The notes under the pieces: generated by a model
The model's database searches: none
Told to the model about the DNA's origin: nothing
The model's input: the letters and a program-made list of their open reading frames with translations, nothing else
Part shown: one piece after another, positions 5,726 to 9,656 of the stretch
Layout: the number at the start of each line of letters is the position of its first letter
Position numbering within the stretch: position 1 is the first letter of the stretch
Assembly (NCBI GenBank): GCA_900547085.1
Contig: URFI01000076.1
Span: 1 to 9,656, forward strand
DNA: 9,656 nt
Source of the DNA: an uncultured Prevotella sp.
Lineage (GTDB): Bacteria; Bacteroidota; Bacteroidia; Bacteroidales; Bacteroidaceae
Reading direction: 5' to 3'
Translations under genes and position numbers: made by a program

Positions 5726-5780
5726 GAATTCTATAGAAAAGTTTGTTTTTTTAAAAGGTGCGTTAGATGTCGCACGCATA

Positions 5781-6968
5781 TTATTTCAGCACATCCAACT
5801 CCTTGCCAATCTTGATAAAAGCATTGATGCACTTGTCCAGTTGTTCGCGCGTGTGAGCGGCAGAGAGCTGAACGCGGATGCGAGCTTCGCCCTTCGGAAC
5901 TACTGGATAGTAGAACCCGGTGACGTAAATGCCCTCGTCGAGCAATTTTGCCGCATATTTCTGTGACAGTGGCGCGTCGTAAAGCATCACGGCACAGATG
6001 GCACTCTGCGTGGGTTTGATGTCAAATCCTGCTGCCAACATCTTATCGCGGAAGTAGGTAACGTTCTCCACCAGCTTGTCATGCAGGCTGTTGCCCTCCT
6101 TCAACATCTTGAAAACTTCCAGACTGGCGCCGATGATGCTCGGTGCAAGCGAGTTGGAGAAGAGGTACGGACGACTGCTTTGGCGCAGCATGTCGATGAT
6201 TTCCTTGCGGCCAGTGGTGAATCCTCCGAGTGCACCGCCAAAGGCTTTGCCCAACGTTCCCGTGTAGATGTCCACGCGGCCGTAGGTGTCTTTCAGTTCA
6301 CTCACGCCGTGACCGGTGGCGCCAACCACACCTGCCGAGTGGCTCTCGTCTACCATCACCAAGGCATCATACTTCTCTGCCAGGTCGCAAATCTCATCCA
6401 TCGGTGCCACGTTGCCATCCATCGAGAACACGCCGTCGGTGCAGATGATGCGGAAACGCTGTGCTTGTGCTTCTTTCAGGCACTTTTCCAGCTCGGCCAT
6501 GTCGCCGTTGGCATAGCGGTAACGCTTGGCCTTGCATAGCCTGACGCCGTCGATGATGGATGCGTGGTTGAGCGCATCCGAGATGATAGCGTCTTCGTCG
6601 GTGAGCAATGCGCCGAACAATCCGCCGTTGGCATCAAAGCACGCTGCGTAGAGAATGGTGTCCTCGGTCTTGAAATATTCGCTGATGGCGGCTTCCAACT
6701 CTTTGTGAATGTCTTGTGTGCCACAGATAAAACGAACCGAAGACATGCCGAACCCGCGGCGATCCATCATCTTCTTGGACGCCTCAATCAGGCGCGGATG
6801 GTTGGAAAGTCCCAGATAGTTGTTGGCACAAAAGTTCAACACTTCCTTCCCTTTCACCGTGATGGCTGCGTCTTGCGGACTCTCAATGATTCTTTCCTCT
6901 TTGTATAGACCTGCTTCTCTTAGTGCATCGAGGCTCTGACTAAGATGTTCTTTCATTTTACCGTACAT
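5781..6968 (-). CDS. kbl: Glycine C-acetyltransferase (2-amino-3-ketobutyrate CoA ligase)
   Basis: The product has 395 residues, the usual Kbl length, read from the ATG at 6968 (MYGKMKEHL). It is a PLP enzyme of the alpha-oxoamine synthase family that cleaves 2-amino-3-ketobutyrate with CoA to glycine and acetyl-CoA in the cytoplasm. Recognisable motifs are NFCANNYLGLS at 45-55, GFGMSSVRFICGTQ at 72-85, SDALNHASIIDG at 130-141, VDESHSAG at 206-213 (PLP ring aspartate and histidine) and GTLGKAFGGALGG at 237-249, with Lys241 the expected PLP lysine. RPYLFSN and RIRVQLSAAHT near the C-terminus complete the family pattern. The substrate comes from L-threonine 3-dehydrogenase, encoded divergently at 7578. 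The related enzyme serine palmitoyltransferase is less likely given this pairing. The leader contains no strong Shine-Dalgarno. Confidence 0.95.
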   Translation of the reverse strand: MYGKMKEHLSQSLDALREAGLYKEERIIESPQDAAITVKGKEVLNFCANNYLGLSNHPRLIEASKKMMDRRGFGMSSVRFICGTQDIHKELEAAISEYFKTEDTILYAACFDANGGLFGALLTDEDAIISDALNHASIIDGVRLCKAKRYRYANGDMAELEKCLKEAQAQRFRIICTDGVFSMDGNVAPMDEICDLAEKYDALVMVDESHSAGVVGATGHGVSELKDTYGRVDIYTGTLGKAFGGALGGFTTGRKEIIDMLRQSSRPYLFSNSLAPSIIGASLEVFKMLKEGNSLHDKLVENVTYFRDKMLAAGFDIKPTQSAICAVMLYDAPLSQKYAAKLLDEGIYVTGFYYPVVPKGEARIRVQLSAAHTREQLDKCINAFIKIGKELDVLK

Positions 6969-6997
6969 AATATTAGGTTTTTAATTTGTTCTTCCTA

Positions 6998-7028
6998 CAA
7001 AGTAAGTCATTATTTTTGACATGACAAC
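6998..7028 (-). promoter_or_regulatory. kbl promoter
   Basis: On the minus strand GTTG (7028-7025) at -33, a 19-base spacer and TTACTTTG (7005-6998) at -7 match the consensus with one mismatch in each box. The leader would be about 25 bases. The upstream half lies inside the first 39-bp direct repeat. Confidence 0.5.
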
Positions 7029-7056
7029 GGATTTCATGTTATTTTTTATAAAAAGT
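7018..7056. repeat. 39-bp direct repeat, copy 1
   Basis: It begins GACATGACAACGG and ends TATAAAAAGT. It matches 7370-7408 at 37 of 39 positions in the same orientation, with sharp ends on both sides. It contains the palindrome TTTTTATAAAAA and overlaps the kbl -33 region. Confidence 0.9.
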
Positions 7057-7248
7057 GCCTGGCTCCTTCGTTTAAAAATAAAACGCGTGGGAAAAAATGT
7101 GGCGTATGTAGGTTACAACTAAGGTAAAATGGCAAACAATCACATCTAAAACTACAAATAAAACAGCACAAAAACTTAAAATAAAATGCAGCAAAAACTT
7201 AAAATAAATATGGTTTATGGGCTTCCTGTGGCCACCGAAATGACATCT

Positions 7249-7328
7249 TAAATGAATTAGCGAAACGATAGGGCATTGCTGTGGCCTTTATTGTAAAGAA
7301 CGTAATAGGAGTTTCGTTGATTCAATTA
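7249..7328. other. Long imperfect inverted repeat between the direct repeats
   Basis: TGAATTAGCGAAAC (7253-7266) pairs with GTTTCGTTGATTCA (7311-7324), with two G-U pairs. After one mismatch the stem continues for three more pairs (7249-7251 with 7326-7328). The 44-base interior includes a small hairpin CTTTA-TTG-TAAAG (7286-7298). No gene was recognised across it. Confidence 0.45.
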
Positions 7329-7369
7329 GTTGCTAAAGTAAACTCTCAATAGACATGGGACTGAATGGT

Positions 7370-7408
7370 GACATGGCAACGGCTTTCATGTTATTTTTTA
7401 TAAAAAGT
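7370..7408. repeat. 39-bp direct repeat, copy 2
   Basis: This is the second copy, 352 bases after the first and differing at two positions (GGCAACGGC for GACAACGGA in the overlapping part). It lies about 170 bases upstream of the threonine dehydrogenase start and outside its predicted promoter boxes. Confidence 0.9.
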
Positions 7409-7507
7409 AGGATTGACTTACAAATTCTTACCAGAATTTTTCGGGGATGTCAAAAAAAAGTTGTTATTTTGCATAAAACAAGCAGCGTCTCAATATAGAA
7501 AATAAAC

Positions 7508-7537
7508 TTTCTCTATGTTCGGCTTGCGCTATTTTTG
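7508..7537 (+). promoter_or_regulatory. L-threonine dehydrogenase promoter
   Basis: The -7 box TATTTTTG (7530-7537) is a perfect match. TTTC (7508-7511) lies 18 bases upstream as an imperfect -33 box. The leader would be about 33 bases to the ATG at 7578. Confidence 0.55.
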
Positions 7538-7577
7538 CACCAAATCGTCTACTAAGGGTTAAAACACAAGTAAAATA

Positions 7578-8534
7578 ATGAAGAACATTTTGGTCATTGG
7601 GTCAACCGGACAGATTGGTTCGGAGTTGACCAGAGAACTACGTAAACAGTATGGTAACAGTCATGTTGTGGCTGGATACATCATCGGAGCAGAGCCTACC
7701 GGTGAACTAAAGGAGAGTGGACCGTCGGCCGTAGCTGATGTCACGAACGCGGAACTCATCGCGAAGGTGGTTAAAGACTATCACATTGACACCATCTACA
7801 ACCTCGCCGCCCTGCTCTCTGTGGTGGCAGAGTCGAAACCAAGGCTGGCTTGGAAGATTGGCATTGATGGCCTATGGAACATTTTGGAGGTGGCGCGCGA
7901 GAATCATTGTGCCGTATTCACCCCCAGTTCGATAGGTTCGTTCGGCCCTACCACGCCGCATGACATGACGCCGCAAGACACTATTCAGCGCCCACAGACC
8001 ATCTATGGCGTTTCAAAGGTGACCACCGAGCTGCTCAGCGATTACTATTTTCATAAATATGGCGTAGACACGCGCGCGGTAAGGTTCCCGGGCGTCATCT
8101 CGTACGTCACTCCTCCTGGTGGTGGTACCACCGACTATGCCGTCGACATCTATTACAATGCCGTTCGCGGAGACCGCTTTGTTTGTCCCATCAAGGCCGG
8201 AACCAAGATGGACATGATCTACATGCCCGATACGTTGAAGGCTGCCATCATGCTCATGGAGGCCAATCCAGACAAGTTGATACACCGCAATGCGTTCAAC
8301 ATCGCGTCGATGAGCTTCGACCCAGAGGAGATTTATGCGGCCATCAAGGAGCAAAAACCCGAGTTTGAAATGGTGTATGACGTGGATCCACTGAAGCAGA
8401 GCATTGCTGAAAGCTGGCCCGATAGGATGGATGACAGTTGCGCCCGTGCTGAATGGGGATGGAATCCAACCTATGATTTGGAAAGCATGACCAAAGATAT
8501 GTTGGAGAAATTGGCCATCAAACTCAACAAATAA
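7578..8534 (+). CDS. L-threonine 3-dehydrogenase, short-chain dehydrogenase (epimerase-like) type
   Basis: The product has 318 residues with an extended-SDR fold. The NAD-binding glycine motif GSTGQIG is at 8-14, NLAALLS at 75-81, the active-site serine region TPSSIGSFGP at 115-124, and the catalytic YGVSK has Tyr143 and Lys147. FPGVISY (170-176) and GGGTTDYAVDIYYNAV (181-196) are typical of SDR-type threonine dehydrogenases, as known from Flavobacterium and Cupriavidus, and not of sugar epimerases. The enzyme oxidises L-threonine with NAD+ to 2-amino-3-ketobutyrate, which Kbl, encoded divergently, converts to glycine and acetyl-CoA. It is unrelated to the zinc-dependent Tdh of E. coli, so that symbol is not used. 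Genomic pairing with kbl strongly supports the assignment. A threonine-aldolase-like remnant follows directly. Confidence 0.9.
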   Translation: MKNILVIGSTGQIGSELTRELRKQYGNSHVVAGYIIGAEPTGELKESGPSAVADVTNAELIAKVVKDYHIDTIYNLAALLSVVAESKPRLAWKIGIDGLWNILEVARENHCAVFTPSSIGSFGPTTPHDMTPQDTIQRPQTIYGVSKVTTELLSDYYFHKYGVDTRAVRFPGVISYVTPPGGGTTDYAVDIYYNAVRGDRFVCPIKAGTKMDMIYMPDTLKAAIMLMEANPDKLIHRNAFNIASMSFDPEEIYAAIKEQKPEFEMVYDVDPLKQSIAESWPDRMDDSCARAEWGWNPTYDLESMTKDMLEKLAIKLNK

Positions 8535-8553
8535 GCAGAAAGAAGAGGCAGAC

Positions 8554-8733
8554 CTGATCAGTTTTGAATGTGATTATAACAATGGCGCACACCCACAAGT
8601 GTTGCGCCATTTGCTTGAAACCAACGACCAGCAGTCGCTCACTTATGGCTTTGATACATGGAGCGAGCGCGCCAAGGTAAAGATCAAAACGACCTGCGAG
8701 GCACCAGACGCACAGGTATTCTTCCTCACATGA
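8554..8733 (+). pseudogene. Remnant of a threonine-aldolase-like (beta-eliminating lyase) gene
   Basis: This is a 59-codon stretch ending at a TGA (8731-8733). It reads LISFECDYNNGAHPQVL, then a helix RHLLETNDQQSLTYGFDTW and SERAKVKIKTTCEAPDAQVFFLT. It matches my recollection of the N-terminus of Bacteroidota PLP lyases related to low-specificity L-threonine aldolase (pattern DYxxGAHPxVLxxLxETN, LTYG, WSExAKxKI, AxVFFLxGGTQTN), proteins of about 340 residues. The piece stops where the GGTQTN motif should begin, so the PLP lysine and most of the fold are missing. There is no ATG: the first codon reads CTG, although AGAGG lies 5 bases before it. Following sequence in all three forward frames shows no continuation. 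Its position behind threonine dehydrogenase suggests a former threonine catabolism operon member. It could in principle still be expressed as a short peptide. Confidence 0.65.
8581..8611. other. Strong hairpin inside the aldolase remnant
   Basis: AATGGCGCACAC (8581-8592) pairs with GTG and TGCGCCATT (8599-8611), with one bulged T and a 6-base loop, giving 12 pairs. The following TTTGCTTG is a poor T-run. It may act as a weak terminator for the dehydrogenase transcript or simply be a chance feature of the old coding sequence. Confidence 0.4.
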
Positions 8734-8802
8734 GAGAAGAAAGCGATAAGGCGTTTTCTGCCACAGAATAGTTATAAAAGGGTAGTGGTTTACGGTATGC
8801 TC

Positions 8803-9656
8803 TTATAATAGGCCGTTCTTGATTGCCTCCATGACGTTGGATGGAGGACGGTGAGCCGTGAGTTCGCGCTTCATGAAATCCATGTATGGGGCTACATGCT
8901 CAAAGAAATGGTAGTAACCTTGGCACAGATAGTTCAGTCCAGGCTCACCCTGGGCCGTTTCAGAGAATCGGTTTTTGGGACATTCACCGTGACAGGCGAA
9001 GAGGTAGTGGCAACTTTTGCACTGCTGTGGCAAAGAGCGGTATTTGTTTTGTCCAAAGGCTCGTTGACGCTCACTGTACATCATCTCTGTCAAGGTATTG
9101 TCGCGAATGTTGCCAAGTTTGTACTCGGGAAAAACAAAGTGGTCGCACGAATACACGTCACCGTTGTATTCCATCACGCCGGCATGCCCACATTCTCTGG
9201 CCATGGTGCACAAGCTGCCCTCCATGCCCATCCAATTGGCCAGGGTGGTGTCAAACAACTGCACGAAAGTAGAACCCACATCGTTGCGTACCCATTGGTC
9301 GAAAACAGTGCAAAGAAAGTGTCCCCACTGCTCGGGCGTAACCGAGAAGTCAGCCAACTCTGCTTGCGCGTCATCAGCCATGGATGCGAGATGCCGCCCG
9401 TCGGCATGGGTAGATATCCGTTTGACGATTGGTGTGAATTGTAGGTCGTGGCAACCTATGTCCTTGAAGAATTGATAGAAATCGAGTGGATAGTCGGCAT
9501 TGAAATCGTTGACTACGGCCATGGCGTTCCATTCTACTTGATGTTTGTTCAGGCAGTTGATGCCTCTCATCACCTGACGCCATGAAGGTCGGCCGGCTTT
9601 GTTGCGCCGGTACTCATCGTGAAACTCTTCAGGACCATCGATGGAAACGCCCACCA
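8803..9656 (-). CDS. Anaerobic sulfatase maturase, radical SAM/SPASM (partial, N-terminus off window)
   Basis: About 284 C-terminal codons are visible, ending at the TAA at 8805-8803. The frame is open through the window edge, so a GTG near 9654 is an internal valine, not the start. The radical SAM CxxxCxxC motif lies outside. Visible features, numbered from that valine, are VSIDGPEEFHDEYR at 3-16, characteristic of anSMEs, and a SPASM domain with Cys149, Cys155, GDVYSC (Cys170), the CX2CX5CX3C cluster (212, 215, 221, 225) in QCKSCHYLFACHGECPKNRF, and a final Cys244. These cysteines ligate two auxiliary 4Fe-4S clusters. The enzyme converts an active-site Cys or Ser of sulfatases to formylglycine in the cytoplasm, enabling desulfation of host or algal glycans. 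No sulfatase gene is in the window. Other SPASM peptide-modifying enzymes are the alternative. Confidence 0.88.
   Translation of the reverse strand, partial: VGVSIDGPEEFHDEYRRNKAGRPSWRQVMRGINCLNKHQVEWNAMAVVNDFNADYPLDFYQFFKDIGCHDLQFTPIVKRISTHADGRHLASMADDAQAELADFSVTPEQWGHFLCTVFDQWVRNDVGSTFVQLFDTTLANWMGMEGSLCTMARECGHAGVMEYNGDVYSCDHFVFPEYKLGNIRDNTLTEMMYSERQRAFGQNKYRSLPQQCKSCHYLFACHGECPKNRFSETAQGEPGLNYLCQGYYHFFEHVAPYMDFMKRELTAHRPPSNVMEAIKNGLL

Larger units (their letters stand above)
5389..5780. other. Convergent intergenic region (392 bases)
   Basis: This gap lies between the 3' ends of the DUF1080 gene and kbl. It holds one hairpin terminator for each gene (5471-5515 and 5689-5725). Between them, at 5559-5686, is a nested inverted-repeat element described separately. 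Open frames crossing it look non-coding, and no tRNA was recognised. Nothing was seen in 5389-5470 or 5726-5780. Confidence 0.7.
6969..7577. other. Divergent intergenic region between kbl and threonine dehydrogenase (609 bases)
   Basis: This gap is A/T-rich and has no convincing gene. It contains a promoter for each flanking gene, two 39-bp direct repeats (7018-7056 and 7370-7408), and a 17-base sequence duplicated with a 23-base period (7169-7185 and 7192-7208). It also has a long imperfect hairpin at 7249-7328 and a small perfect hairpin at 7422-7439 (AAATTCT, TACC loop, AGAATTT). Confidence 0.75.

Noticed and set aside
5421..5966. Plus-strand open frame of 181 codons across the convergent gap into kbl
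   Set aside because: It runs through two terminators and antisense into kbl, with no recognised family.
6081..6539. Plus-strand open frame of 152 codons within kbl
   Set aside because: It is antisense to kbl, whose motifs and length are fully intact.
8730..8771. Short frame MREESDKAFSATE following the aldolase remnant
   Set aside because: It has only 13 codons overlapping the TGA, shows no similarity to the missing part of the lyase, and has no independent support.
8851..9444. Plus-strand open frame of 197 codons opposite the sulfatase maturase
   Set aside because: It is antisense to the SPASM domain whose cysteines are all in place. No domain was recognised in the shadow.
9652..9654. GTG as start of the sulfatase maturase
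   Set aside because: It falls inside the conserved VSIDGPEE region, far downstream of where the radical SAM CxxxCxxC must lie, so the gene continues past the window edge.

Overview
The window looks like chromosomal DNA of a Bacteroidota bacterium, most likely a Prevotella-type member of the Bacteroidales. Several gene starts are preceded by the Bacteroidota promoter pattern (TTTG, about 19 bases, TAnnTTTG) rather than sigma-70 boxes. Leaders are A-rich with little Shine-Dalgarno sequence. The protein set (Bacteroidales-type EF-P, PASTA protein beside rpmH/efp, DUF1080 protein, anaerobic sulfatase maturase) fits. No phage, transposase or CRISPR locus was seen. The placement is by recognition, not by search.

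Layout. 1-335 (-): start of a membrane-anchored PASTA protein, cut by the window edge, behind two tandem promoters. 649-804 (-): rpmH, ribosomal protein L34, with a terminator at 585-620. 996-1562 (+): efp, divergent from rpmH, followed by a terminator. 1692-1873: an array of 22-bp tandem repeats and then 8-bp repeats, ending at the start of a family 2 glycosyltransferase (1880-2932, +). That gene is followed after 10 bases by radC (2943-3692, +). 3759-4070 (+): an unrecognised two-helix membrane protein. 4213-5388 (+): an exported protein with a DUF1080 (3-keto-disaccharide hydrolase type) domain. 5389-5780: a convergent gap with two strong terminators and an unexplained nested inverted-repeat element.

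5781-6968 (-) is kbl, and 7578-8534 (+) is a short-chain-dehydrogenase-type L-threonine 3-dehydrogenase. They are divergent across a 609-base gap and together form the threonine to glycine plus acetyl-CoA pathway. The gap carries two 39-bp direct repeats, 37/39 identical, 352 bases apart; the copy nearer kbl overlaps its predicted promoter. Directly behind the dehydrogenase is a 59-codon remnant of a threonine-aldolase-like (beta-eliminating lyase) gene, which would be a second threonine-cleaving activity decaying in place. The window ends in the C-terminal part of an anaerobic sulfatase maturase (8803 to the edge, -).

No complete novel multi-gene system is evident. The most unusual items are non-coding: the duplicated palindromic promoter, the 22-bp and 8-bp repeat arrays, the structured element at 5559-5686 and the direct repeats between kbl and the dehydrogenase, plus the aldolase remnant.
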